Source: JAAYJS01 sp964346185 (lineage in GTDB: Bacteria; Bacillota; Clostridia; Eubacteriales; Eubacteriaceae). From it: DNA of 64,000 bases. The stretch lies in contig CAYFTR010000003.1 in the NCBI GenBank assembly GCA_964346185.1, positions 41,494 to 105,493 of the forward strand, read 5' to 3'. Below, in pieces: positions 1 to 8,456 of this stretch. The notes beneath the pieces are model-generated. The model ran no database searches. It saw only the letters and a list, made by a program, of their open reading frames with translations, and was not told the DNA's origin. The stretch's first letter is position 1; each line of letters starts with the position of its first letter. The position numbers were made by a program, and so were the translations under genes.

Positions 1-18
1 CAAGGCAACCCCGATTAG
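1..18 (+). CDS. 3' end of an upstream gene (partial)
   Basis: Reading from base 1 gives five codons (Q-G-N-P-D) and a TAG stop at 16-18, 23 bases before the ferredoxin start. This fits the tail of a gene transcribed together with the next ones. From the context (polyferredoxin, FAD oxidoreductase, molybdopterin genes) a tungsten- or molybdenum-enzyme catalytic subunit would be expected, but five residues cannot show it. Confidence 0.25.
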   Translation, partial: QGNPD

Positions 19-41
19 AGTAGAGAAAGCGTAGGTAAAAA

Positions 42-485
42 ATGGCTTATAAAAAAGCAAAAGAGCGTATTAAAATCGATCGCGACAAATGTATCGGCTG
101 CCTGATGTGCGTGACCTCATGTAAAATTGCCCACGAAGCGAGTGACGCGAAAAACAGAGTGGTCATCGACTCTCAAAATAAAAATGCTCCGATATTTTGT
201 CGCCAATGCGACCAACCGGAATGTGTATACGCCTGTATGACGGGTGCCATGCACCGCGACCCGGACAACGGTTATGTGGTTTACGATAAAGACCGCTGCG
301 TATCCTGCTATATGTGTGTAATGAGTTGTCCCTACGGTGTACTCAAAGCGGATTCCGTCTATTTAAAAGAAATTCAAAAATGCAATATGTGTGTTCATCG
401 TTCGGAAGACGGCAAACAAGCCAACCCCATGTGTGTTGAAAAATGCCCCATGGGTGCTATTAGCCTTGAGGAGGGAATGAAATGA
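42..485 (+). CDS. Four-cluster ferredoxin, CooF/HycB/AOR-partner type
   Basis: A 147-residue electron-transfer protein with 16 cysteines in four sets that can hold four [4Fe-4S] clusters: Cys17/20/23/27, Cys53/56/61/65, Cys86/89/92/96 and Cys114/117/131/135. This is the layout of the HycB/CooF/DmsB-like Fe-S subunits that carry electrons for molybdo- or tungsto-enzymes, CO dehydrogenases and hydrogenases. It has no signal peptide, so it should be cytoplasmic. Its stop overlaps the start of the next gene (ATGA at 482-485), so the ferredoxin and the FAD oxidoreductase are probably translationally coupled partners. The ribosome site before ATG 42 is weak. The exact catalytic partner lies outside the window; an aldehyde:ferredoxin oxidoreductase or formate dehydrogenase is an inference from the molybdopterin genes nearby. 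Confidence 0.85.
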   Translation: MAYKKAKERIKIDRDKCIGCLMCVTSCKIAHEASDAKNRVVIDSQNKNAPIFCRQCDQPECVYACMTGAMHRDPDNGYVVYDKDRCVSCYMCVMSCPYGVLKADSVYLKEIQKCNMCVHRSEDGKQANPMCVEKCPMGAISLEEGMK

Positions 486-1708
486 GATATGTTGTTTTAG
501 GATCTTCAGCTTCCGGACTTAATGCCATCCGTGAAATCAGAAACTACGATGATGCAGGAAAAATCACTTTGATTACCAAAGACAAAGAGGTTTATTCCCG
601 TTGTATTCTACACAAATATTTATCCGGAGAAAAACAAATTGCAGACCTGTCTTTCGTTGAAAAAGACTTTATTGAACGCTACGGTGTGAGCTTACTGTTG
701 GGCAGCACCGTAGAAAAAGTGGATGTCAATCAAAAAGAAGTTATTATCTCCGACGGAAACATTGTTCCCTACGACAAACTGCTCATCGCAACGGGGTCTA
801 CGCCGGTCAATCCGCCGGTTAAAAATCTGGACATTGCCAAAAACGTTATCGGTTTTAGAAATTTAGAAGATGCCGTTGCCTTAAAAGCCGCTGCAAAACA
901 GGCCGAAAACATTGTCATTATGGGTGGCGGTCTGGTGGGGATCGATGTGTTGAGCGGTCTTGTGGAAAGCGGCATTACGAATATTTCTTTAATTGAAATG
1001 CAGGATCGTATCTTACCCATTCAATTGGATAAACGAAGTGCCGAAACCTACGAAAAAGCCTTTGAAAAACACGGCGTTCGTTTTTACCTTGGTTGCCTTG
1101 CCTCCGAAGTATCGGTAGATATCAACAACAACATTCAAAGTATTACGCTTAAAGACGGCAGAAAACTGCCTTGCGATTATTTGGTTGTGGCGGCAGGCGT
1201 TCGTTCGAATATTCAATTCATGGACAACACGGATATCGAAAGAACCCGAAGAGGTTTGGTGATCGATGATCAGGGCAAAACCTTCATTAAAGATATTTAC
1301 GGTGCCGGCGACGTGTCGGGGCAAGGGCCGATATGGCCGGTTGCCGTTAAAAACGGTATTGTTGCGGGTGCCAATATGGCCGGTGTCCCAATGAAAATGA
1401 CGGATTTTTTCGTATCCAAGTCAACCATGAATTATTTCGGTATTCCCACCATGTCTTTAGGGATACACACACCGGAGGACGACAGTTATACCGTGGATAT
1501 CAAAGACGACGGACAAAATTACATGAAAATTATCCACAAAGACGGCAAAATTTATGGTGGCGTTGTTCAGAGGGACCTATCCTATGTCGGGATATTATTA
1601 CAACTCATTAAAGACGAAATAGATATCGGTAAAGTTAAAAAACCGATTTTTAGTATCGACTATTCCGACTTTTTTAAAGTAACGGACGACCATCAATTTA
1701 CATTTTAG
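482..1708 (+). CDS. FAD/NAD(P)-dependent pyridine nucleotide oxidoreductase
   Basis: A 408-residue two-dinucleotide-fold flavoprotein. The N-terminal FAD fold begins VVLGSSASGLNA (residues 4-15), a variant of GxGxxG. The NAD(P) fold has IMGGGLVGIDV (about residues 147-157), and the second FAD motif reads IYGAGDVSG (about 272-280). The segment YSRCILHKYLSG places Cys41 near where the NADH oxidase/CoA-disulfide reductase class carries its redox cysteine; whether it is catalytic here is unknown. Close relatives sit beside CooF-like ferredoxins in CO-dehydrogenase and aldehyde-oxidoreductase clusters, where they are thought to pass electrons between NAD(P)H and ferredoxin. The ATGA overlap with the ferredoxin supports a working pair. 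The physiological substrate cannot be read from sequence. Confidence 0.85.
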   Translation: MRYVVLGSSASGLNAIREIRNYDDAGKITLITKDKEVYSRCILHKYLSGEKQIADLSFVEKDFIERYGVSLLLGSTVEKVDVNQKEVIISDGNIVPYDKLLIATGSTPVNPPVKNLDIAKNVIGFRNLEDAVALKAAAKQAENIVIMGGGLVGIDVLSGLVESGITNISLIEMQDRILPIQLDKRSAETYEKAFEKHGVRFYLGCLASEVSVDINNNIQSITLKDGRKLPCDYLVVAAGVRSNIQFMDNTDIERTRRGLVIDDQGKTFIKDIYGAGDVSGQGPIWPVAVKNGIVAGANMAGVPMKMTDFFVSKSTMNYFGIPTMSLGIHTPEDDSYTVDIKDDGQNYMKIIHKDGKIYGGVVQRDLSYVGILLQLIKDEIDIGKVKKPIFSIDYSDFFKVTDDHQFTF

Positions 1709-1723
1709 AAAGAGGAAAGATAA

Positions 1724-2683
1724 ATGACAGAGCGACTCAAACGACTACCTGTGCCTATTTTACCGACAATGGTCGGGGCGATCACCCTGTCCAATGTGTT
1801 AAGCGGCTTAGGCTTTACCGCAATCCGACCCTTTATGATGGGCATGGGAACGCTCATACTGGTACTGTATGTGATAAAAATAATTAAATACCCTCAAGTG
1901 GTTAAAAACGAATATCAACAGATGGTGCCTTCATCGCTATATGCCGGTTTTTTTATGGTGATGACGTTGCTGGGCTCCTTTTATGTCGATTACTCCTACG
2001 CTCTCGGAAAAACGTTGTGGTCTTTTGGACTTGCTATGCATGCCGTACATATCCTTGTTTTTACTTACCGTTTTATCCTGAAAGGACGGAGTTGGGAAAC
2101 CACTTTGCCTTCCTGGTTTGTAACCTATAACGGAATGTTGGTAGGAGCGGTGATCGGTGCCAAAATGAACGAACCGGCCATTACGCAAGCCTTGGCTTAT
2201 TTCGGAACCTTTACCTATATTGCGATTGTGCCCTTCCAACTGTACAAATTAAAAAAATACGGGTGTCCGCTTCCGGCTTTTCACACTCAGGCCATTCTAT
2301 TGGCACCCTGTTCCTTGGCTTTTGTTGCTTTAATTAATTCGCAGGCAAAGGCACCCATCGGTTTGTTGTACTTTTTATATGTATGTATTTTGTTAACCCT
2401 GTGCTTTATCATCTACAAAACGCCGGAGTTTTTTGCCGTCCAATGGAATCCCGGCTATGCCGGTCTCACCTTTCCGATGGCCATCGGAAAGGTGGCATCG
2501 GGTGCCATGGCGAAACTGTTGGCAGAACAAGGCCATGCACAACTGGCGACGGTGGTGGGGCAAATACAATGGGTACAAATATTTTATACCACGGTATTTA
2601 TCGGCTATGTCCTCATTAAGTTTAGAGGTATGTGGTTGAAAGCAGACGTAAAATTGGCGTCTTGTTACAAAGAGTTGGTTTAA
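1724..2683 (+). CDS. TehA/SLAC1-type TDT family membrane transporter
   Basis: A 319-residue hydrophobic protein with about ten membrane segments. The C-terminal segment FxxxQWNPGYAGLTFPMAIG matches the conserved end of the TDT family (TehA tellurite-resistance/dicarboxylate channels, Mae1, SLAC1). Members move small anions such as malate, sulfite or other mono- and dicarboxylates. The start follows an AGAGGAAAG ribosome site, 15 bases after the oxidoreductase stop, so it is probably the third gene of the same operon. In this context it could export or import the acid made or used by the neighbouring oxidoreductase, or an oxyanion; that is inference. Confidence 0.8.
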   Translation: MTERLKRLPVPILPTMVGAITLSNVLSGLGFTAIRPFMMGMGTLILVLYVIKIIKYPQVVKNEYQQMVPSSLYAGFFMVMTLLGSFYVDYSYALGKTLWSFGLAMHAVHILVFTYRFILKGRSWETTLPSWFVTYNGMLVGAVIGAKMNEPAITQALAYFGTFTYIAIVPFQLYKLKKYGCPLPAFHTQAILLAPCSLAFVALINSQAKAPIGLLYFLYVCILLTLCFIIYKTPEFFAVQWNPGYAGLTFPMAIGKVASGAMAKLLAEQGHAQLATVVGQIQWVQIFYTTVFIGYVLIKFRGMWLKADVKLASCYKELV

Positions 2684-2724
2684 TCTCGGTGTGATTTAAG
2701 CTAAAATAAGAACATTCAGGGACA

Positions 2725-2765
2725 AAGCCCCTATCTCCGAAGTACGATTGAGAATAGGGGCTACA
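2725..2765 (+). terminator. Stem-loop after the TDT transporter gene
   Basis: AGCCCCTAT-CTC pairs with GAG-AATAGGGGCT around a short loop. The T-tract after it is poor, so it may be a weak terminator or an mRNA-stabilising hairpin between the electron-transfer genes and mobA. Confidence 0.5.
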
Positions 2766-2817
2766 TTTATAATGGAATTTGATGATTTTAAAACAAAGAT
2801 TTTGATAGAGGTAAAAG

Positions 2818-3384
2818 TTGGAAGGTGTTATTTTAACGGGAGGACAAAGCCGCCGTATGGGTCGGGATAAAAAAGATTTGATTTATCGGGAAGAAAGTTT
2901 TATCCGACGCATTCGAAAGTCTCTCTTTGTATTGGACAGAGTGTGATTGTCCACAAGAGAGGAACAGGATGACGACAAAATTAAAGACCGCTACCGAAAT
3001 TGCGGCCCTTTGGCGGGGATACATGCAGGGTTACTGACGGCAAAAAGTTCGGAAATTTTTGTAATAGCCTGTGACTTGCCCCTCATCGAAACCGAACATG
3101 TCCTTTATTTGATTGATGTTTATAAAAAGTCGGAAGCGGATATACTGGTTCCGAAAACCGACAGAATCCATCCCTTATGCGGCATTTATTCCAAAAATGT
3201 GTTGCACAAGATAGAAAGCTCTTTAAAACGAAGAGAATTAAAACTTCAAAAATTTTTATCGGAAACACAAACCGCCGTTATCAACATTACAGACCGTCAC
3301 CTTCAAAAAGCGTTGGATATGAACATTAACACCGAAGAGGATTATTTAAAACTTATACAAACTACCTTAAATGAACAGCGTTAA
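2818..3384 (+). pseudogene. mobA: MobA-type molybdenum cofactor guanylyltransferase interrupted by an in-frame TGA
   Basis: MobA joins GTP to molybdopterin to make the guanine dinucleotide cofactor. Reading from TTG 2818, seven bases after a GAGG site, gives LEGVILTGGQSRRMGRDK, the nucleotide-binding signature of MobA (TGGxSxRMGxDK). The frame then meets TGA at 2944-2946 (codon 43) and continues in the same frame as LSTREEQ...RNCGPLAGIHAGL...VIACDLPLIE, which holds the conserved GPLAGI and the metal-binding xCDLP motif. The total of about 188 residues is normal for MobA. So there is one in-frame stop and no loss of frame. A TTG follows the TGA directly and could allow a downstream product, but that product would lack the GTP-binding loop. 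Readings: nonsense mutation, sequencing error, or TGA readthrough. moeA and mobB downstream are intact. Confidence 0.8.
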
Positions 3385-3444
3385 TAAAAGAAAAGATACC
3401 GACGACATTTATCGGATCGGTATTAAGTTAAGAAAGGAAAACTT

Positions 3445-4641
3445 ATGAGAATAGCGGTTGAAGAAGCGACAAAAATCATTCAAGCAAATGTGCAGCCCTT
3501 ACCCGGTCGAATGATGCCTCTTCACGAAGCCGTGGGCAGAATACTGGATGAGGCTGTTTGTGCAAAACAGGCACAACCACCCTTTAACCGTTCGCCCTAC
3601 GACGGCTATGCCCTAAGGGCTTACGACAGCAAAGGTGCAACGAAAAACAATCCCGTTACCTTAAAAGTGGTGGGTAAAACCTTGGCGGGAAAACCGAGTT
3701 TCGTCACTATAAAGGCGGGGGAAGCTCTGCGCATTATGACAGGCGGTCCCATACCGGAAGGGGCGGACTGTGTCATCAAGCAGGAACTCACCGATCGGGG
3801 AGAACAATATGTCAAACTTTATGCCGAACTGCAACCCTACGAAAACTTTATACCGACAGGTGAAGACTATCAAAAAGGCGATGTTTTAGTAAAAAAAGGT
3901 ACTTACATCGATGCGTCGGTAGCGGCTGTCATCGCCTCGGCGGGGGTTGCAAGGGTAAAGGCAATTCCGCTACCCTTAGTCGGTGTTCTGGCGACGGGTA
4001 CCGAGTTACAGGAACTTGGACAAACACTTGAGCCGGGGCAAATTTACAACTCGAACTCCGAATATATTTGTGCCAAGCTGAAATTACTGGGCGTTCCATT
4101 TATTAATTTCGGACAAATTCGAGATGACTTCGATCAACTTAAAATAAAAATAAAAGAAGCCCTGGATCAGGTTGATTTTTTAATTACGACCGGCGGCGTT
4201 TCTGTCGGAGAGGCGGATTACATTCCGGACTTATTGGAAGAGCTTTTATCCGAGCAATATTTTCACGGTGTGCAAATGAAACCGGGCATGCCCGCTTTGT
4301 TTGCACGAAACAACAAGGCGTTTGTGTTGGCGTGTTCGGGCAATCCCTTTGCGGCCGTTGTAAATTTTGAGATATTGGGACGTGCAATCATCTCACATCT
4401 GTCCGCCAATCAACGGCTTCGCCCGGAAGCGGTACGTGCTTATCTGAAAGGCGGTTACCGTAAACGTCGACCGTTTCCGCGTTATATTAAGGCACGTTTG
4501 GAAGGCAATTATGCGACAGTTTGTAAAGATCAGAAAAACAGTCAAATAAAAAGTTTAATCGTCAATACGGTTTTGGCTGTTCTTCCTGCAGGGGAAGCCC
4601 CCCTGGGGGAAGAACAGCCGATTTCCTGCCTTAAATTGTAA
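3445..4641 (+). CDS. moeA: MoeA molybdopterin molybdenumtransferase
   Basis: MoeA inserts molybdate (or tungstate) into adenylated molybdopterin. The 398-residue protein has all usual landmarks: QPPFNRSPYDGYALRA near residue 43, IMTGGPIPEGADCV near 98, VLATGTELQELG near 180, ITTGGVSVGEADY near 246 and the GNPFAAVVNFE segment near 298, followed by the small C-terminal barrel. ATG 3445 follows AAAGGAAAA. It lies 60 bases after mobA and 10 before mobB, forming a cofactor operon that would serve a molybdo/tungsto-enzyme encoded upstream of the window. Confidence 0.95.
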   Translation: MRIAVEEATKIIQANVQPLPGRMMPLHEAVGRILDEAVCAKQAQPPFNRSPYDGYALRAYDSKGATKNNPVTLKVVGKTLAGKPSFVTIKAGEALRIMTGGPIPEGADCVIKQELTDRGEQYVKLYAELQPYENFIPTGEDYQKGDVLVKKGTYIDASVAAVIASAGVARVKAIPLPLVGVLATGTELQELGQTLEPGQIYNSNSEYICAKLKLLGVPFINFGQIRDDFDQLKIKIKEALDQVDFLITTGGVSVGEADYIPDLLEELLSEQYFHGVQMKPGMPALFARNNKAFVLACSGNPFAAVVNFEILGRAIISHLSANQRLRPEAVRAYLKGGYRKRRPFPRYIKARLEGNYATVCKDQKNSQIKSLIVNTVLAVLPAGEAPLGEEQPISCLKL

Positions 4642-4651
4642 TCGGAATAAC

Positions 4652-5137
4652 ATGAGTAGACTTAAAATTTTAGCCGTATCGGGCGTAAAAAACTCGGGAA
4701 AAACAACCTTAATTGCACGGCTGTTGCCCCTCTTAAAAGAAAAAGGTTTAAAGGTTTCCGTTTTAAAACACGACGGACACAGTTTTAACCCCGAAAGAGA
4801 GGGAACAGATACAAAAACTTACTACGATTCGGGTGCTTACAGTTGGGGTATTTTTGATAACGGTAAATTTTCTTTCACTAAAAAGGAACGTGTCAATGCA
4901 GACCGATTATTTTCTTTATTTGAAGGGTCGGATCTGTTAATTTTAGAAGGTTTTAAACAAAGCGATTATCCCAAGCTGGAGTTAATCAGAAAAACAAACG
5001 GAGAAACCCCGGTCTGCAAATCGGAAACGGTTTTGGCCTATGTAACGGATTTTCCTCTTGAGCACTTTAAACCCGTCTTTTCTTTCGATGAATTAGAAGC
5101 ACTTAGAGATTTTATTATAAAAAACGTCATAACTTAA
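4652..5137 (+). CDS. mobB: MobB molybdopterin-guanine dinucleotide biosynthesis adaptor
   Basis: A 161-residue P-loop GTPase with Walker A GVKNSGKTT at residues 11-19, then VLKHDGHSFNPEREGTDT, the conserved MobB stretch binding the GTP and metal site, and LLILEGFKQSDYPKLEL near residue 100. MobB binds GTP and assists MobA in making the guanine dinucleotide form of the cofactor. It starts 10 bases after the moeA stop. Its presence argues that the organism makes, or recently made, the guanine dinucleotide cofactor, which makes the stop codon in mobA puzzling. Confidence 0.93.
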   Translation: MSRLKILAVSGVKNSGKTTLIARLLPLLKEKGLKVSVLKHDGHSFNPEREGTDTKTYYDSGAYSWGIFDNGKFSFTKKERVNADRLFSLFEGSDLLILEGFKQSDYPKLELIRKTNGETPVCKSETVLAYVTDFPLEHFKPVFSFDELEALRDFIIKNVIT

Positions 5138-5259
5138 CCGATTGTAGCGGTTCGACTCTTTGTATTAAAGGGGCATTAAAATATTTTATGATTTTCAAGA
5201 AAAAACAGGTTTTTGTCGTGTATAGTAAAATCAACAATCAATAACAGGAGGATGTCGCT

Positions 5260-5748
5260 ATGAAAATGTCTGTAATCTATTTTTCAAAATCCGGAAACAC
5301 CAAAAAAATGGCGGAGGTTATTGCACAGGGTATGATGACGGTTGACGGAGTTCAAGCAAAAGCGTTTTCTGTCGATGAAATCGACACGGAATGGGCAAAG
5401 GAAAGTAAATGCTTAGTCTTCGGTACGCCGATTTATATGGCCTGTGTCGCCGAGCCCATGTACACGTGGTTACAAAAGTCTTGCGGCAAATTGGGGGTCG
5501 CGGGTAAAGTTGGCGGAGCTTTTGCAACGGCAAATTTTATTCACGGTGGTGGCGACTTGGGTATACGTACCATTTTAGATCACTTAATGACTTACGGTAT
5601 GCTGACCTATTCCGGCGGTGCCGCCTGTGGGCAACCTTTTGTCCACTTGGGACCGGTTGCCATTAACAAAAAACTCGAAGAAAGCGAAGAAATTTTTAAG
5701 ATTTACGGCCAACGTATGGCAGCTAAAACAATGGACCTGTTTCAATAG
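5260..5748 (+). CDS. Flavodoxin/WrbA-like NAD(P)H-dependent oxidoreductase
   Basis: A 162-residue single-domain flavodoxin-fold protein. The N-terminal FMN phosphate loop reads YFSKSGNTKKMAE (residues 6-18). The GTPIYM segment and the FATANFIHGGGD loop fit the WrbA/NAD(P)H:quinone oxidoreductase side of the fold. It should bind FMN and transfer one or two electrons in the cytoplasm. ATG 5260 follows a strong AGGAGG. It stands alone, with its own upstream AT-rich region (5138-5259) and a terminator behind it. Confidence 0.8.
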   Translation: MKMSVIYFSKSGNTKKMAEVIAQGMMTVDGVQAKAFSVDEIDTEWAKESKCLVFGTPIYMACVAEPMYTWLQKSCGKLGVAGKVGGAFATANFIHGGGDLGIRTILDHLMTYGMLTYSGGAACGQPFVHLGPVAINKKLEESEEIFKIYGQRMAAKTMDLFQ

Positions 5749-5767
5749 AAAAACCGATTATAACCTA

Positions 5768-5802
5768 TCAAGCCCTTCACAATGACTGTGGAGGGTTTTA
5801 TT
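5768..5802 (+). terminator. Rho-independent terminator after the flavodoxin gene
   Basis: AGCCCTTCAC pairs with GTGGAGGGTT (with mismatches) around AATGACT, followed by TTATT. It closes the flavodoxin unit before the rpoN promoter region. Confidence 0.7.
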
Positions 5803-5908
5803 ATGCTTGGCTTACAACACCGCTTAACAAAAATAGTGTTGCTCATCAAAAACTGCTAAGCAATAAATATGCCGAATTAAGGAAATACGGCTATTTCCAA
5901 ATTTTGTG

Positions 5909-5914
5909 ATATAA
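5909..5914 (+). promoter_or_regulatory. Probable -10 box of the rpoN promoter
   Basis: TATAAT lies about 30 bases before ATG 5947; TTTCCA about 17-18 bases upstream is a weak -35 candidate. The region 5803-5900 shows nothing else that I recognise. Confidence 0.45.
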
Positions 5915-5946
5915 TATGTGGTGAAAAAGCAGGTTGAGGGAACACT

Positions 5947-7308
5947 ATGAAATTAGGATTACAACTGGAAACAACACAAAAATTGGCCTTAACCCCGGAG
6001 CTTCGCCAAGGGATCGAAATTCTCCAAATGACAGCGATCGAGTTAAATCAAACCATCAACAAAGAGCTGCTTGAAAATCCTCTGTTGGAATTTACGGAAA
6101 GCCACAACGAACAACTGCCTGAAAGTGGCATTCAATGGGAGAATGTAGCTGTAGAGTATGACAACCGCGGCTATCAGGAGGGGTACGACTATTCTCGACC
6201 GGCACCGGATAATGACTATGATTTTCAAAAAATTTATAGTGAAGACATGAATCTGCATACCTATCTGACCTTTCAGTGGGAGATGTTGGCTGAAGATTTA
6301 GACGAAAGGCTGTCGACAATCGGCGAGAGTTTAATTGATGCCGTCGACAGCGACGGCTACTTGCGACAGTATACGGGTATCGTTGAACAATACGGAGAAG
6401 CGGACACCGAAAGGGCACTCGAAATTTTGCAAGGTCTGGATCCTGCAGGGGTCGGCGCCAGAACCGTTCAGGAATGTCTGTGGCTTCAATTAAAGGAAAC
6501 GATTTACAATACACCGATTTACAAAGAACTGGTGAACGGTTACTTGGAAGACCTCGCTGAAAACCGTCTGGTAAAAATTCAGGAACGTTTAAAATTGGAA
6601 GAGGATGAACTCTTTCGCTTTAAACAATTTTTAACGGGGTTGGAACCCAGACCTGGCCTTATTTTTAAATCCGGAGAAAGGGTCAGTTACGTAGTACCCG
6701 ATTGTTTTTTAACATGGGAGGGCGAAACGCCCGTAGTTCGCATTTCCGAAAACTCAACACCCAAACTTAAAATATCCAACCAATATCGGTCTATTTTGAG
6801 AGATCCCTTTGCCGATGAAAAAACAAAAAACTATGTCAAGGAACGGTTAAATAAAGCATTAATATTAATTAAAAACATAGAAAGCAGAAGAGAAACCTTA
6901 AAAAAAGTCATCACCCATATGGTGACGGTTCAAAAACAATTTTTTAAGGACGGTACCTTGGTTCCCTTAACCATGCAGGAAGTTGCCGATGGGATCGATA
7001 TGCACGAATCCACCGTAAGCCGAGCGGTACGCGGCAAATATTTGCAAACGACCGGCGGGAGCATTGCCCTTAAAAGTTTATTTGTAAGAGGACTTGCTAA
7101 AGATAAAAGCGAAGTTTCCGTGGACAGTGTAAAAAAATCCATTGTCCAACTAATTAATGACGAAAACAAAGCAAAACCCTTAAGTGATGAAGCCATCACC
7201 CGCAACTTAAAAGAGCGGGGGATTGTTATTGCCCGGCGAACCGTAGCAAAATACAGAGAAGAGCTGGGGTTTTACGCTTCATCCAAGAGAAGAGTAAAAA
7301 AAAGTTAA
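5947..7308 (+). CDS. rpoN: RNA polymerase sigma-54 factor
   Basis: RpoN directs RNA polymerase to -24/-12 promoters and needs an AAA+ activator. The 453-residue protein has the glutamine-rich region I (QLETTQKLALTPELRQGIEILQM, residues 6-28), the acidic linker, the core-binding domain with PAGVGARTVQECL, the HTH with MHESTVSRAVRGKYLQT, and the C-terminal RpoN box ARRTVAKYREELGF near residues 433-446. ATG 5947 follows TGAGGGAACACT. No enhancer-binding activator is encoded in this window, and I found no convincing -24/-12 promoter here. It sits directly before cggR. Confidence 0.97.
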   Translation: MKLGLQLETTQKLALTPELRQGIEILQMTAIELNQTINKELLENPLLEFTESHNEQLPESGIQWENVAVEYDNRGYQEGYDYSRPAPDNDYDFQKIYSEDMNLHTYLTFQWEMLAEDLDERLSTIGESLIDAVDSDGYLRQYTGIVEQYGEADTERALEILQGLDPAGVGARTVQECLWLQLKETIYNTPIYKELVNGYLEDLAENRLVKIQERLKLEEDELFRFKQFLTGLEPRPGLIFKSGERVSYVVPDCFLTWEGETPVVRISENSTPKLKISNQYRSILRDPFADEKTKNYVKERLNKALILIKNIESRRETLKKVITHMVTVQKQFFKDGTLVPLTMQEVADGIDMHESTVSRAVRGKYLQTTGGSIALKSLFVRGLAKDKSEVSVDSVKKSIVQLINDENKAKPLSDEAITRNLKERGIVIARRTVAKYREELGFYASSKRRVKKS

Positions 7309-7345
7309 GCATAAGATAAGATTGTGTTAAAAAGCAAAAAAACAA

Positions 7346-7393
7346 TTGATATCTCTTATTGTGACGGTTATAATAAATACGTCCCGGCGGGAC
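7346..7393 (+). promoter_or_regulatory. Sigma-A promoter of cggR with a CggR-like operator
   Basis: TTGATA (7346-7351), a 17-base spacer and TATAAT (7369-7374) form a near-consensus promoter. Just downstream lies GTCCCGGCGGGAC (7381-7393), an inverted repeat of the GTCCC/GGGAC half-sites known for CggR of Bacillus. Its place at the transcription start suggests autorepression of cggR and of the glycolytic genes behind it. Confidence 0.75.
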
Positions 7394-7424
7394 AACGAAA
7401 GGCTTGCAGGAGATGGGGGATATC

Positions 7425-8456
7425 ATGATTGATGATAAAGTTGTACAGATACATAGACTAGTGTTACCTGAAATTAACCAATTAATGGACATGCGCTACA
7501 GCTTATTATCCACCGTTGCCGGTCAAGGTCCCATCGGTCGAAGATATTTAGCGCAAGTTATGGACATCAGCGAACGTCTGATTCGCAACGAGATCGAATT
7601 TTTACAAAAACAACGTTTAATAAAAGTAGGGCGTCAAGGTGTTGTTTTAACAGATTTCGGCAAAGAAATTGTTATAGAATTAAAAGAGATGCTCTATTAT
7701 TATAACGGTCTCGAAAATTTGGAAAAAGAGTTGTGTGAGAAATTGCAGCTTGAAAAAGCGATGATTGTACCCGGTGATTCGGAAAGCAATCCTCAAGTGT
7801 TGCAATTTATGGGAGCTACCTGTTCCGAATATTTAAAAACTATTTTAAAAAACGGCGATGTCATGGCCATGAGCGGCGGTGCTTCCAGTGCTGCGGTGTC
7901 GGAACAAATGAAGGGCGGTTATTTTCCGGAAACCTATATCATACCGGCACGCGGCGGTATCGGGCGTTCTCATGCCACACAAGCCAACAACGTTGTTGCC
8001 GAGATGGCCATAAAACTACAGGCACAATACGACTTGTTGCACTTACCCGACAATATCGATAAAAAATTACTTGAAGCACTGAAAAATTATCCCGAAATTA
8101 AAGGGGTGTTTGATAAAATGCGTATGATCGACGTATTGGTATTCGGTATCGGACGGGCGGAAGACTTGGCCGAGTGGCGTAACCTCACGGAAGAGGAAAA
8201 ACAGACCCTGGTCGATAAAAAAGCAGTTGGCGAAGCGTTCGGACTGTTTTTTAATATCAACGGCGAGGTCGTATCACCCTCCGGCAGTATCGGTATCAGC
8301 TTGGAGGACTATAAAGGTATCGGGCATGTAATAGCGGTGTCCGGCGGTGCCGCCAAGGCCGAGGCGATTATCGCCATTTCCAGAATACGGGAAAACTTGG
8401 CACTTGTCACCGACGAAAGTGCGGCAAAGGCAATTTTGCAAAAACTTAACTCTTAA
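7425..8456 (+). CDS. cggR: CggR central glycolytic genes repressor (SorC family)
   Basis: A transcription factor with an N-terminal winged helix-turn-helix (about residues 10-65) and a C-terminal SorC/DeoR sugar-phosphate binding domain (GDVMAMSGGASSAAV and PARGGIGRSHATQAN are typical). In Bacillus, CggR represses gapA-pgk-tpiA-pgm-eno and is relieved by fructose-1,6-bisphosphate. I choose ATG 7425, five bases after GGGGGA; TTG 7404 and ATG 7413 lie in frame upstream, but they overlap or precede the ribosome site. The product is 343 residues. Position directly before gapA matches the classic operon. Confidence 0.93.
   Translation: MIDDKVVQIHRLVLPEINQLMDMRYSLLSTVAGQGPIGRRYLAQVMDISERLIRNEIEFLQKQRLIKVGRQGVVLTDFGKEIVIELKEMLYYYNGLENLEKELCEKLQLEKAMIVPGDSESNPQVLQFMGATCSEYLKTILKNGDVMAMSGGASSAAVSEQMKGGYFPETYIIPARGGIGRSHATQANNVVAEMAIKLQAQYDLLHLPDNIDKKLLEALKNYPEIKGVFDKMRMIDVLVFGIGRAEDLAEWRNLTEEEKQTLVDKKAVGEAFGLFFNINGEVVSPSGSIGISLEDYKGIGHVIAVSGGAAKAEAIIAISRIRENLALVTDESAAKAILQKLNS

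Noticed and set aside
2944..2946. Selenocysteine at the mobA TGA
   Set aside because: MobA has no known selenoprotein form, the position is not a conserved Cys, and only weak pairing (TTGTC/GACAA) follows the codon. No sel genes are in the window.
5803..5946. A -24/-12 (sigma-54) promoter near rpoN
   Set aside because: No TGGCAC-N5-TTGC-like sequence at proper spacing; a TATAAT box is present instead.
6092..6514. Minus-strand frame of 140 codons within rpoN
   Set aside because: Opposite-strand shadow of rpoN, with low-complexity Arg/Pro-rich translation and no ribosome site.
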